A stretch of 64,000 nt of DNA, taken from the NCBI RefSeq assembly GCF_007991615.1, contig NZ_BJYR01000001.1, positions 62,001 through 126,000 on the forward strand, read 5' to 3'. The notes under the pieces are model-generated. The model was not told where the DNA came from. It did no database searches and saw nothing but the letters and a program-made list of their open reading frames with translations. Shown one piece after another: positions 48,182 to 58,100 of this stretch. The position numbers were made by a program, and so were the translations under genes. Each line of letters begins with the position of its first letter. Position 1 is the first letter of the stretch. Source of the stretch: Novosphingobium sediminis (GTDB lineage Bacteria > Pseudomonadota > Alphaproteobacteria > Sphingomonadales > Sphingomonadaceae).

Positions 48182-49549
48182 ATGACTTCGCCCACCATCG
48201 TCTGGCTGCGCCGCGACCTGCGCCTTGCTGATCAGGCCGCCTTTGTCGCAGCTGCTGCTGCCGGGCCGGTGATTCCGGTCTACGTCCTTGATGACGAGAC
48301 GCCGAAGCACCGCCGCATGGGCGCGGCCTCGCGCTGGTGGCTGCACTACAGCCTCGCGAGCCTTGATGCGGATCTGCGCAAGCGGGGCTCGCGCCTGATC
48401 CTGCGGCGTGGGCGGTGTGAGACCGTGTTGGCTGACCTTGCTCGCGAGACGGGCGCGGCCACAGTCCACTGCCTGCGCCACTATGAGCCTTGGTGGCGCA
48501 ATGCGGAGCGCGCGGTGGGCGAGGTCCTCGATCTCCAGCGCCACCACGGCAATTACCTCGCGCCGCCGGGGTCGATTACCACGGGCAGTGGCGGCCCATA
48601 CAAGATCTACACCCCGTTCTGGCGCGCCCTCGAAGCGCGCATGCCGCCCGCCGCGCCGCAGCCTGCACCGCAATCCTTGCCCGCGCCCGCCGCGTGGCCT
48701 GCCTCCGACAATCTTGCTGATTGGAACCTCCTGCCAACCACGCCCGACTGGGCTGGCGGCATGCGGGACGAGTGGACGCCGGGTGAGGCGGGGGCTGCTG
48801 ACCGGCTTGCAGCGTTCCTCCCGCGTGCCCGCGTCTACTCCGAGCGGCGCAATCTGCCCAGCGTTTCCGGCACCTCGCGTCTTTCGCCGCACCTGCATTT
48901 CGGCGAGGTCTCGCCCGCGGCGCTGTGGCACGCGGCGGCCGAGCGGGGCGGTTCGGTGGGTACATTCCTCGGCGAACTGGGCTGGCGCGACTATGCGCAG
49001 AACGTGATCCTGCAGATGCCGGATTATGCCGGAAAGCCTGCGCGCGAGGCTTTTGAAGAGTTCCCTTGGCGCGATGATCCGGTGGGACTCAAGGCCTGGC
49101 AACAGGGCTGCACCGGCTATCCGATCGTCGATGCCGGCATGCGCGAACTGTGGGCGACGGGCTGGATGCACAACCGCGTGCGGATGATCGCCGCCAGCTT
49201 CCTCATCAAGCATTTGCTGATCGACTGGCGAGAAGGCGAACGCTGGTTCTGGGATACGCTGGTCGATGCAGACTATGGCTCGAACGCGGTCAACTGGCAG
49301 TGGAGCGCGGGGACGGGCGTCGACAGCAACATGTTCGTGCGGATCATGGCGCCGTTGACCCAGAGCCCCAAGTTCGATGCGGCGGGCTATATCCGTCAGT
49401 GGGTGCCGGAATTGGCGCACCTCGATGATACGCGCATCCACGATCCCGACGTGCGCCCGCGCGCCTACCCGCCCCGGATCGTCGGCCATGCCGAGGCGCG
49501 CGCGCGCGCGCTGGCGGCCTATGGCGAATGGAATGATCGCGGGAAGTGA
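48182..49549 (+). CDS. phrB: Deoxyribodipyrimidine photolyase
   Basis: 455 aa. N-terminal antenna-binding Rossmann domain (TIVWLRRDLRLADQAAF) and C-terminal FAD domain with TSRLSPHLHFGEVSP, GWRDYAQNVI, WQQGCTGYPIVDAGMRELWATGWMHNRVRM and DADYGSNAVNWQWSAGTGVD are complete. It repairs UV-induced cyclobutane pyrimidine dimers with blue light. The tryptophans of the electron-transfer chain appear conserved. ATG 48182 follows AGAGGAAG by five to six bases; an upstream in-frame TTG is not needed. Confidence 0.95.
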   Translation: MTSPTIVWLRRDLRLADQAAFVAAAAAGPVIPVYVLDDETPKHRRMGAASRWWLHYSLASLDADLRKRGSRLILRRGRCETVLADLARETGAATVHCLRHYEPWWRNAERAVGEVLDLQRHHGNYLAPPGSITTGSGGPYKIYTPFWRALEARMPPAAPQPAPQSLPAPAAWPASDNLADWNLLPTTPDWAGGMRDEWTPGEAGAADRLAAFLPRARVYSERRNLPSVSGTSRLSPHLHFGEVSPAALWHAAAERGGSVGTFLGELGWRDYAQNVILQMPDYAGKPAREAFEEFPWRDDPVGLKAWQQGCTGYPIVDAGMRELWATGWMHNRVRMIAASFLIKHLLIDWREGERWFWDTLVDADYGSNAVNWQWSAGTGVDSNMFVRIMAPLTQSPKFDAAGYIRQWVPELAHLDDTRIHDPDVRPRAYPPRIVGHAEARARALAAYGEWNDRGK

Positions 49550-49571
49550 CGTCAACTGCGTGGCGATCTAA

Positions 49572-49591
49572 CGGGCAGGCGGCACTGCCCG
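49572..49591 (+). terminator. Hairpin after the photolyase gene
   Basis: CGGGCAG pairs perfectly with CTGCCCG around GCGGCA, 22 bases after the phrB stop. No T-tract. Confidence 0.45.
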
Positions 49592-49690
49592 GTTGACGCC
49601 AGGATCGGAGGCAATCGCCATGCCGGATAGATGGATGGTCCGCACTGCCAGCTATCCGCTCAGCAGCGAAACCTTGGCCACGTAACGCTG

Positions 49691-49706
49691 CTCAAGCCGG
49701 CTTGAG
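49691..49706. other. Perfect 16-bp palindrome downstream of the PilZ gene
   Basis: CTCAAGCCGGCTTGAG is self-complementary with no loop. It lies between convergent phrB and PilZ genes, next to an AT-rich stretch (49705-49740). It could be a terminator cruciform or a protein site. Confidence 0.35.
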
Positions 49707-49757
49707 GTTTGTTGAAAAGGTTAAAGAAATTTTTACCAACCAGAAGGGCTGGAATCG

Positions 49758-50120
49758 TCACCCAACCGGGCGATAGACCCCGTCGCCGCGGTAGCGCTGC
49801 AGGATGTTGTCGTGGACGATCGGGCTGAGCAGCTTGGCAAAAGCGCAACCGACCTGGCCGCGCAGCCACCAGACGACTTCGGCCTGTTGCGCCTCGAGGC
49901 CGGGCAAGGTCAGCCAGCAGGTCGAGCCGACATGCATGCGGTTGAGCGCGGTCGCCGAGAAGCCGCCGAGTGACAGATCATGCACGACGGTGTGGAAGCC
50001 CTTCGAGCCCGACGCGCGCAGGGTTGCCGGAATGTTGACCTTGCTGCGCGGTGCGCAGCGGTCTTCCTGGCTTGCCAGATGATAGGCTTCGTTCGCGTAA
50101 GGATCCCAGTCCTTGTGCAT
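49758..50120 (-). CDS. Single-domain PilZ protein (c-di-GMP receptor)
   Basis: 120 aa. Both halves of the c-di-GMP-binding signature are present: RxxxR in QEDRCAPRSKVNIP and DxSxxG in VVHDLSLGGFS. The rest forms the beta-barrel (GSTCWLTLPGLEAQQAEVVWW, VGCAFAKLL). PilZ proteins relay c-di-GMP levels to motility, exopolysaccharide or transcription targets. ATG 50120 follows AGGAC with good spacing; an ATG nine codons upstream has its purine run touching the codon. It could respond to the GGDEF-EAL protein at 12761, but they are not linked by operon. Confidence 0.87.
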   Translation of the reverse strand: MHKDWDPYANEAYHLASQEDRCAPRSKVNIPATLRASGSKGFHTVVHDLSLGGFSATALNRMHVGSTCWLTLPGLEAQQAEVVWWLRGQVGCAFAKLLSPIVHDNILQRYRGDGVYRPVG

Positions 50121-50188
50121 GGCGCTTGTCCTGAGCCGAGTCGACATCCCCGGACGGGGCATCGTGACCGGACTATCGCCAGACGCGC

Positions 50189-50935
50189 TTAACCGTTTGC
50201 TAGGACTTGTGGTTCGCGGGGCTGGTTAACCGATACGCGGGCCGGGCTGGCAAACGATTCACCAACCAATGCCACGATGTAATCGCCAACTACTTCCGGC
50301 GCCTTAACGCTGGCCGGGTCTTCGCCGGGATAGGCCTTGGCGCGCATTGCGGTGCGCGTGGCACCCGGATCAAGGATGGCCACGCGGATGGCGGACAGGT
50401 TGCGAACTTCCTGCGCATAGGCATCGAGCATGTTTTCGAACGCGGCCTTGGTCGCGCCATAGGCACCCCAATAGGCGCGCGGAGCCGAGCCGACGCTGGA
50501 AGTCACGCCGATCACGCGGGCGTCCTTGCTCTTCTTGAGCATGGGATCGAAGCCAGCGATCAGCGACTGGGTGGCGAGCACGTTGAGCGTCATCGCGCGG
50601 CTGAGGTCCTTTGGCTCGATCTGCCAGACCGGTGTCAGCGTCGGCAGTACCGCCGCGTTGATTACCAGAATGTCGAGCGCTTCCCAGCGGCGGCCGATGG
50701 CAGCGGCGAGGCGGGCAATGCCGTCAGGCTCGGCCAGATCGACCGGGGCGATGGTGGCGTTGCCGCCGGTCTCGTAGATGGCCTGCTCGACCGCTTCGAG
50801 TTCCTTGCCCGCGCGGGCGGTCAGGATCACGTGAGCGCCGGCTGCGGCAAGCGCCTTGGCCGTTGCCGCGCCAATGCCACGGCTGGCGCCGGTGACCAGC
50901 GCGAGCTGGCCAGAAAGGGGGCCTTCGCTGCTCAT
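50189..50935 (-). CDS. Short-chain dehydrogenase/reductase
   Basis: 248 aa classical SDR. Cofactor site LALVTGASRGIGAATAKAL, DILVINAAVLPTLTP (NNAG variant INAA), catalytic Ser in GVTSSVGSAPRAYWGAYGATKAAF with Tyr-x3-Lys (YGATK). Substrate unknown. Its ATG overlaps the purF stop (ATGA), an arrangement that implies translational coupling although no purine link is evident. Confidence 0.87.
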   Translation of the reverse strand: MSSEGPLSGQLALVTGASRGIGAATAKALAAAGAHVILTARAGKELEAVEQAIYETGGNATIAPVDLAEPDGIARLAAAIGRRWEALDILVINAAVLPTLTPVWQIEPKDLSRAMTLNVLATQSLIAGFDPMLKKSKDARVIGVTSSVGSAPRAYWGAYGATKAAFENMLDAYAQEVRNLSAIRVAILDPGATRTAMRAKAYPGEDPASVKAPEVVGDYIVALVGESFASPARVSVNQPREPQVLANG

Positions 50936-52422
50936 GCTACCTTGTCCACCGGCAGGGACAGTTGGTCTGCACCGTCGCGGCCGACAAGGTCGGTCAGGCG
51001 GGTCGGGTACTCGCCGGTGAAGCAGGCGTCGCAATACTGCGGGCAGGCCTTGTTACGGCTCGCTTCGCCCACCGCGCGGTACAGCCCATCGATCGAGATG
51101 AAGGCGAGGCTGTCGGCGTGGATGAACTTCGCCATGGCTTCCACGTCCATCGTCGCGGCGAGCAGCTTTGAACGCTCGGGCGTATCGACGCCGTAGAAGC
51201 AGGAATGTTCGGTCGGCGGGCTGGCAACCCTGAAGTGCACTTCACGTGCACCGGCATCGCGCATCATCTGCACGATCTTCATCGAGGTTGTGCCGCGCAC
51301 GATCGAATCGTCGATCAGCACGATGCGCTTGCCCGAAACGAGCGCGCGGTTGGCATTGTGCTTGCGCTTCACATCGGCGTGGCGGGCGCCGTCCGAAGGT
51401 TGGATGAAAGTGCGGCCGACATAGTGCGAGCGGATGATGCCAAGCTCGAACGGAATGCCCGAAGCCTGCGCATAGCCAAGCGCGGCAGGGACGCCGCTGT
51501 CCGGCACGGGGATTACGAGATCCGCATCGACTTCGCTCTCACGCGCCAGTTCTGCGCCGATTGCCTTGCGCACCTCATAGACCGAGCGGCCGCCCATCAG
51601 CGAATCCGGGCGGCTGAAATAGACGTGCTCGAAAATGCAGGGGCGCGGGCTGGGGTGGCCGAACGGGCGGTGGCAGCGGATTTCGCCGTCATGCCCGACC
51701 TGGATCATCTCGCCCGGCTCGACCTCGCGCACGAAGTCCGCGCCGATCACGTCGAGCGCCACGGTCTCGCTCGCGAAGACCACCGCATCGCCCAGCTTGC
51801 CCATGACGAGGGGGCGGATGCCGAGAGGATCGCGGCAGGCGATCATGCCTTCATTGGTGAGGCAGATCAGCGAATAAGCGCCTTCGACCAGCCGCAGCGC
51901 ATCGATGAAGCGGTCGAGCAGGGTGGGATAGCGGCTCGTCGCGACGAGGTGGATGATGACTTCGGTGTCAGAGGTCGACTGGAAGATCGCGCCCTTGGCG
52001 ACAAGGTCGCGCTTCAGCGTCATCGCGTTGGAGATATTGCCGTTGTGCGCGATAGCGAAGCCGCCGGTAGCCAGGTCGGCGAACAGCGGCTGCACATTGC
52101 GCAGGCCCGAGCCGCCAGTGGTCGAATACCGCACATGGCCTGCCGCCATGGTGCCGGGCAGTTCGGCAATCGCCTCGCTGCTGGAAAAGATGCTGGCGAC
52201 ATGGCCAATGCCGCGCCGCGAGTAGAATTCCTGCCCATCGAAGCTGGTGATGCCGACGGCTTCCTGCCCGCGGTGCTGCAATGCGTGCAGCCCGAGTGCG
52301 GAAATGGCGGCGGCATCGCGCGCGCCAAGCACGCCAAAAATGCCGCATTCTTCGCGGAGTTTGTCGCCGTTCTCGTCGTAAAACGGATGGGCCGCGCCGC
52401 AAAGGGGATCGGTGAGGGTCAT
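50932..52422 (-). CDS. purF: Amidophosphoribosyltransferase PurF
   Basis: 496 aa. First committed enzyme of purine synthesis: PRPP plus glutamine to phosphoribosylamine. It has a 25-residue propeptide before the nucleophile Cys26 in REECGIFGVLGARD. The glutaminase part includes ALQHRGQEAVGI; the PRPP motif is RIVLIDDSIVRGTTS. Cysteines in RPCIFEHVYF, HSCFYGVDTP and QYCDACFTGEYP match the 4Fe-4S ligands of the B. subtilis-type enzyme, so it should be oxygen-sensitive and processed. ATG 52422 begins the conserved region; the longer open frame upstream is not supported. Confidence 0.96.
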   Translation of the reverse strand: MTLTDPLCGAAHPFYDENGDKLREECGIFGVLGARDAAAISALGLHALQHRGQEAVGITSFDGQEFYSRRGIGHVASIFSSSEAIAELPGTMAAGHVRYSTTGGSGLRNVQPLFADLATGGFAIAHNGNISNAMTLKRDLVAKGAIFQSTSDTEVIIHLVATSRYPTLLDRFIDALRLVEGAYSLICLTNEGMIACRDPLGIRPLVMGKLGDAVVFASETVALDVIGADFVREVEPGEMIQVGHDGEIRCHRPFGHPSPRPCIFEHVYFSRPDSLMGGRSVYEVRKAIGAELARESEVDADLVIPVPDSGVPAALGYAQASGIPFELGIIRSHYVGRTFIQPSDGARHADVKRKHNANRALVSGKRIVLIDDSIVRGTTSMKIVQMMRDAGAREVHFRVASPPTEHSCFYGVDTPERSKLLAATMDVEAMAKFIHADSLAFISIDGLYRAVGEASRNKACPQYCDACFTGEYPTRLTDLVGRDGADQLSLPVDKVA

Positions 52423-52596
52423 GGGCGTTCCGAATTCTGCGCTGCGGCGCCCGTACCGACGCCTTCGCGCGCCATGTGGCGACGTTTGGGGCGTAACGCA
52501 AGTGTCTCCAATCCGGTGCCCACGCCCAGTGTGCATGGTTGCCACGCGTCAAGCATGCGCCTAGATGGCCCCAGACATGCTTAAGCGAGCCCGCAC

Positions 52597-53838
52597 TTGA
52601 TCCTCTCGCCCTTCGAATGGACCATCGCCAAGCGCTATATGCTGCCGGGCCGGGGTGAGGCGTTCATTGCCATGGTGGCCGGCATCAGCCTTGTCGCGGT
52701 CATGCTCGGCGTGGCTGCGCTGGTCATCGTGATGAGCGTGATGAACGGCTTTCGCGCCGAACTGCTTGACAAGATCGTCGGGCTCAATGGCCATGCGATC
52801 ATTCAGGCCTACGGCGGCCGGCTTGATGACTGGCAGGATATCCTGAAGCGGGTGGAGGCGACACCGGGCGTCACGCGCGCCAGCCCGCTGATCGAGCAGC
52901 CGCTGCTCGCCACCTTCAACGGGCGGGTCGAGGCGATCCTCGTGCGCGGCAACACCAGCGCCGATCTCAAGCGGCTCTCGTCCAAGCGCCTCGTCGGCAA
53001 TTTCGCAGATTTGCGCCCCGGCTCTACCAACGTCGCGATCGGCTCGCGCCTCGCCGAGAGCCTTGGTGCGCAGATTGGCGACACGATCACGATCATCAAT
53101 CCGCAGGGCCGCTCGACGCCCTTCGGCACCGTGCCGCGCCAGATCGGCTACAAGGTGGCAGCGATCTTCGAGATCGGCGTCTATGACTACGATCAGGCCT
53201 ATGTCGTCATGCCCATTGCCGACGCGCAGACTCTGCTGCTGACGGGCGACACCATCGGCATGATCGAGGTGACGACGACCAATGCGGATACTGCCGCGCA
53301 GACGCTGGCGCCGATCAAGCAGGCGCTGGCGGGACGCGCGCAAGTGACCGACTGGAAGACGATCAATGCCAGCCTGTTCGAAGCGCTGGCGGTCGAACGC
53401 GTCGCGATGTTCGTGGTCCTTTCAATCATCGTGCTCGTCGCGGTGTTCAATATCCTCTCGTCACTCATCATGCTGGTGCGCGCGAAGACGCGTGACATCG
53501 CGATCCTGCGCACGATGGGCGCCACGCGTAAAAGCCTGCTCAAGGTGTTTGTCACGATCGGCTTCGTGATTGGTGCGCTGGGGACCGCGGTCGGCCTTGC
53601 GCTCGGCATGGTGTTCCTGTTCTTCCGCCAGAACATTATCGACGGTGTCCAGTATGTGACCGGGCAGCCGCTGTGGGATCCGCAGATCCGCTTCCTCACC
53701 GAATTGCCCAGCCGCAGCGATCCCATCGAGATCACGGTGATTTGCGTAATGGCGCTGGTGCTGAGCTTCCTTGCGACGCTTTACCCGGCGCTGACTGCGG
53801 CAAGCACCGATCCCGTGCAGGTGCTGCGTTATGAGTGA
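52597..53838 (+). CDS. lolC: Lipoprotein-releasing ABC transporter permease (LolC/E type)
   Basis: 413 aa. A MacB/FtsX-type permease with four membrane helices: one after [19 protein letters not shown] and three at the end ([21 protein letters not shown], then two more), around a large periplasmic domain. The permease loop [19 protein letters not shown] is diagnostic. With LolD it extracts lipoproteins such as BamD from the inner membrane. The start is TTG 52597 (protein MILSPFEW), supported by homology; it overlaps the stop of a seven-codon frame beginning at 52577. lolD overlaps its end by eight bases. Confidence 0.92.
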   Translation: MILSPFEWTIAKRYMLPGRGEAFIAMVAGISLVAVMLGVAALVIVMSVMNGFRAELLDKIVGLNGHAIIQAYGGRLDDWQDILKRVEATPGVTRASPLIEQPLLATFNGRVEAILVRGNTSADLKRLSSKRLVGNFADLRPGSTNVAIGSRLAESLGAQIGDTITIINPQGRSTPFGTVPRQIGYKVAAIFEIGVYDYDQAYVVMPIADAQTLLLTGDTIGMIEVTTTNADTAAQTLAPIKQALAGRAQVTDWKTINASLFEALAVERVAMFVVLSIIVLVAVFNILSSLIMLVRAKTRDIAILRTMGATRKSLLKVFVTIGFVIGALGTAVGLALGMVFLFFRQNIIDGVQYVTGQPLWDPQIRFLTELPSRSDPIEITVICVMALVLSFLATLYPALTAASTDPVQVLRYE

Positions 53839-54505
53839 TCCGTTCGTCCGCCTCGCGGGCCTCAAGCGCAGCTTCTCGCAGGGCGGTGAGACCATCGAAG
53901 TCCTGCGCGGGATCGATCTTGTGATCCGCCCGGGCGAAATCGTTGCGCTGCTCGGACCTTCGGGTTCGGGCAAGTCGACCATGCTGCAAGCAGTGGGCCT
54001 GCTCGAAGGCGGCTTTACCGGGCAGATCGCTATCGCCGGCATCGAAGCCAGCGCGCTTTCGGCTGATGCGCGCACCACGCTGCGGCGCGATCACTTGGGC
54101 TTCGTCTACCAGTTCCATCACCTGCTGCCTGATTTCAACGCGACCGAGAATGTCGTCCTGCCGCAATTGGTAGCGGGCAAGCCGGCTGCCGAAGCCAAGG
54201 CCCGCGCGGAAGAACTGCTGACGGCGCTCGGTCTTGCCCACCGCCTGACACATCGGCCCAGCCAGCTTTCGGGCGGCGAGCAGCAGCGCGTTGCTGTCGC
54301 CCGTGCGCTGGCGAACCGCCCCGGCCTTGTGCTGGCGGATGAGCCAACCGGCAATCTCGATGAAGCGACCGCCGACAAGGTGCTCGAAGAGTTCCTTAAG
54401 CTGGTGCGGGGTGAGGGCAGCTCGGCCCTCGTCGCGACGCATAACGAGCGCCTCGCCCTGCGCATGGACCGCGTGGTACGCCTCCACGAAGGGCTGCTGG
54501 CCTGA
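53831..54505 (+). CDS. lolD: Lipoprotein-releasing ABC transporter ATP-binding protein LolD
   Basis: 224 aa. Walker [12 protein letters not shown]-loop [18 protein letters not shown] (typical of LolD), signature [15 protein letters not shown], Walker [14 protein letters not shown] and H-loop [11 protein letters not shown] are complete. It energises LolC/E-mediated lipoprotein release. Start overlaps the permease gene end by eight bases. Confidence 0.95.
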   Translation: MSDPFVRLAGLKRSFSQGGETIEVLRGIDLVIRPGEIVALLGPSGSGKSTMLQAVGLLEGGFTGQIAIAGIEASALSADARTTLRRDHLGFVYQFHHLLPDFNATENVVLPQLVAGKPAAEAKARAEELLTALGLAHRLTHRPSQLSGGEQQRVAVARALANRPGLVLADEPTGNLDEATADKVLEEFLKLVRGEGSSALVATHNERLALRMDRVVRLHEGLLA

Positions 54506-54595
54506 TCCTGCTAGCCGCTTGATCCCCCTGTCTGCTTGATCCTTGCGCCGCGCCGTGCCAGCCTCCGGCCAAAGCACACGAGGGGAGCCCACGGA

Positions 54596-55084
54596 ATGAC
54601 CAGCCCGCAGACGATTGCCGATTTCACCGTGAAGATGCCCGGCGGCAAGGATCTCAGTCTCGCCGAAAAGGCGGGCAAGGTGCTGCTCGTCGTCAACACC
54701 GCTTCCAAGTGCGGCTTCACCCCGCAGTACGACGGGCTGGAAGCGCTTTGGCGCAAGTACGGGGATCGCGGTTTTGAAGTGCTGGCGTTCCCCTGCAATC
54801 AGTTCGGCGGGCAGGAGCCGGGGGGCGCGGAGGAAATCGAGAGCTTCTGCAAGCTTAACTTTGGGGTCAGTTTCCCCCTCATGTCCAAGATCGAGGTCAA
54901 TGGCGACGGCGCCGATCCGCTCTACAACTGGCTGAAGGCCAAGGCCCCCGGCGTGCTCGGCACCAAGGGCATCAAATGGAACTTCACCAAGTTCCTGATC
55001 GGCCGCGATGGCAAGGTCGTCCGCCGCTATGCGCCGACCGACAAGCCGGAAAGGCTGGCGGCGGATATCGAGGCTTTGCTTTGA
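54596..55084 (+). CDS. Glutathione peroxidase family thiol peroxidase
   Basis: 162 aa. The peroxidatic cysteine lies in VVNTASKCGFTPQYDGLEAL, followed by VLAFPCNQFGGQEPG and WNFTKFLIGRDGKVVRRY, the three family signatures with Gln and Trp of the catalytic tetrad. Bacterial cysteine-type members usually use thioredoxin as reductant. GAGGGGAG lies upstream of ATG 54596. No signal peptide. Confidence 0.93.
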   Translation: MTSPQTIADFTVKMPGGKDLSLAEKAGKVLLVVNTASKCGFTPQYDGLEALWRKYGDRGFEVLAFPCNQFGGQEPGGAEEIESFCKLNFGVSFPLMSKIEVNGDGADPLYNWLKAKAPGVLGTKGIKWNFTKFLIGRDGKVVRRYAPTDKPERLAADIEALL

Positions 55085-55167
55085 GGTAGTGGAGGGGGCC
55101 AATCCCAAGTGGATAATGCCCTCCCGAACCCTCGCAGAATCACCCCCCAAGCCCTAGCCTCACGCGC

Positions 55168-58100
55168 ATGCCCCATGCTCCCTTCGTTCCGCTGCGCATC
55201 TTCTCGTCCTACACGATGCTCGACGGCGCGATCGATCCGAAGGCGATTGCCAAGACGGCAGCGGAGCGGGGCTTTCCGGCCGCGGCGATCACTGATCGCA
55301 ACGGGCTCTATGGCAGCGTTGCCTTCGCCAAGGCCTGCCTCGACATGGGCGTCCAGCCGGTCATCGGCACGATGCTCGCGGTGGCGCGTCCGGCGCGGGA
55401 AGGGGCAGCGAACACCGGGTTCGGAGCGAGCGCGCCGACCATCGACTGGCTGGCGCTCTATGCGCAGGATGCGCGTGGCTACGACAACCTCTGCCACCTC
55501 GTCAGCCGGGCGCACCTTGCGCGGCCGCTGGAGTTTGCGCCGCACGTGCCCCTGGCGGAACTGGAAGGCCACAGCGACGGGCTGCTCTGCCTGACGGCGG
55601 CTGGCGAGGGCGGGCTGACCCGCCTGCTCGCCGATGGCCAGCAGATCGCGGCCGAAGCCTATGTCCAGCAGCTTGAGGCCTTGTTCCCTGAGCGACTCTA
55701 TATCGAACTGGCCCGGCGGAACGATCCGGTCGAGATGGCGGCGGAAGGAGCGCTGATCGATCTCGCTTATGCGCGCGATCTGCCGCTCGTCGCCACAAAT
55801 CCCGCCTGCTTTGCCGAGCGGACCTTTTACGACGCGCACGATGCCATGCTCTGCATCGCAAGCTCGACGCACGTCGATTCCGTGGACCGCCCGCGTTCTT
55901 CGAAGGAATGGTGGATCAAGCCTGCGCCGCTGATGGAGGAGACCTTCGCCGATCTCCCCGAAGCGCTGGCGAACACGCTCGTCGTCGCGCAGCGCACCGC
56001 GTACAAGCCGCCCTATCGCAAGCCGATCCTGCCCAGCCTTGCCGGCGACAAGGAAGGCGAAGCGCGGATGATGGCCGAGGATTCGCGGCGCGGCCTCGTC
56101 GTGCGGCTCAAGCCATATTATCCCGAAGCTGCCGCCGAGGAACTGGCGCAGGCGCTCACCTGCCCGGCTGAGGACATGGACAGCTTGTCCGCCGAAGTCC
56201 TGCGCGCCGAAGGGCATTGGGACGAAGTAAGGCAGTACCGCGACCGGCTCGAATTCGAGATCGGCATCATCAACCGCATGGGCTTTGGCGGCTACTTCCT
56301 GATCGTGGCCGACTTCATCAAGTGGGCCAAGGAACAGGGCATTCCGGTGGGGCCGGGGCGCGGTTCCGGCGCGGGCTCGCTGGTGGCGTGGGCGCTCACC
56401 ATCACCGATCTCGATCCGATCAAGCTGGGTCTGCTGTTCGAACGCTTCCTCAATCCGGAACGCGTCTCGATGCCGGACTTCGACATCGATTTCTGCGAAA
56501 CGCGGCGCGGTGAAGTGATCCGCTACGTCCAGCGCAAATACGGTGACGATCACGTCGCGCAGATCATCACCTTCGGTAAGCTGAAGGCCCGCGCGGTGCT
56601 GCGCGATACCGGGCGCATCCTGCAGATGAGCTACGGGCAGGTCGACCGCCTGTGCAAGATGGTGCCCAACCACCCGACGGACCCCTGGCCGCTGCCCCGC
56701 GCGCTCAACGGCATTGCCGATCTGAAGCGCGAATACGACCGCGATCCGGAAGTGCGCCGCTTGATCGATCTGGCGATGCAGCTGGAAGGTCTGCCGCGCA
56801 ACAGCTCGACCCACGCGGCGGGCGTCGTGATCGGCGACCGTCCCTTGGCGCAGCTCGTGCCGCTCTACCGCGATCCGCGTTCGGACATGCCGGTGACGCA
56901 GTTCGACATGAAGTTCGTCGAGGAAGCGGGCCTTGTGAAGTTCGACTTCCTCGGCCTCAAGACGCTGTCCGTGCTGCGCAAGGCTGTGGACCTGATGGCC
57001 AAGCGCGGCATCCAGATCGATCTCGACCGCCTCGCGTGGGATGATGCGCAGGTCTACAAACTGCTCCAGTCGGGCGACACGGTTGGCGTGTTCCAGCTGG
57101 AATCGGAAGGCATGCGCCGCACGCTGGCAGCGGTGAAACCGACCAATTTCGGCGACATCATCGCGCTCGTGTCGCTCTATCGCCCGGGCCCGATGGACAA
57201 CATCCCGCTGTTCGGTCGCCGCAAGAACGGGCTGGAGGCCATCGAATACCCGCACGAGAAGCTCTCGGTCATTCTCGCTGAGACGTACGGGATCTTCGTC
57301 TATCAGGAACAGGTGATGCAGGCTGCGCAGATCCTCGCGGGGTACTCGCTGGGCGATGCAGACTTGCTGCGCCGCGCGATGGGCAAGAAGGTTCAGGCCG
57401 AAATGGATGCGCAGCGCCAGCGCTTTGTCGATGGCTGCAAGGAAGTGTCCGGGATCGACGCCAAGAAGGCCAACGAGCTGTTCGATTTGATCGACAAGTT
57501 TGCCGGCTACGGCTTCAACAAGTCCCACGCTGCCGCCTACGCGCTGCTTGCTTACCAGACTGCGTGGCTCAAAACGCACTACCCGCACGAGTTTTACGCT
57601 GCTTCGATGTGCTTCGACATGCACCAATCGGAAAAGCTGGCGGTCTTTGTCGATGACATGCGCCGCTCCGGCATCGCGCTGCATGGGCCGGACATCAACC
57701 GCTCCGAGGCCGAGTTCACTGTCGAGCGCACCGAGGATGGCTATGCGGTCCGCTATGCGCTCGCGGGCCTGCGCAACGTGGGTGAGAAGGCGATGGACGC
57801 CATCGTTGCCGAGCGTGAGGCGAACGGGCCCTACACCAGCCTCGATGACCTGTTTCGCCGCTTGCCGGCAGGCGCGATGAATCGGCGTGGACTCGAAGCG
57901 CTCGCGGCGGCGGGCGCATTCGATGCGCTGGAGCCGAACCGCGCGCAGATCACCGCCAATGCCGAATTGCTGATGGCGGTGGCCGATGAAGCCGCGCGCT
58001 CGCGCACCTCCGGGCAGGCAGGGCTGTTCGGCGCGGAGGATCACGCTGTTCCTGCCACGCGCCTTTCCGAGACCGCGCCTTGGTCGCGTGCCGATCAGAT

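Noticed and set aside
49620..49685. A 21-codon frame between phrB and the PilZ gene
   Set aside because: Too short, no ribosome site and no recognisable composition.
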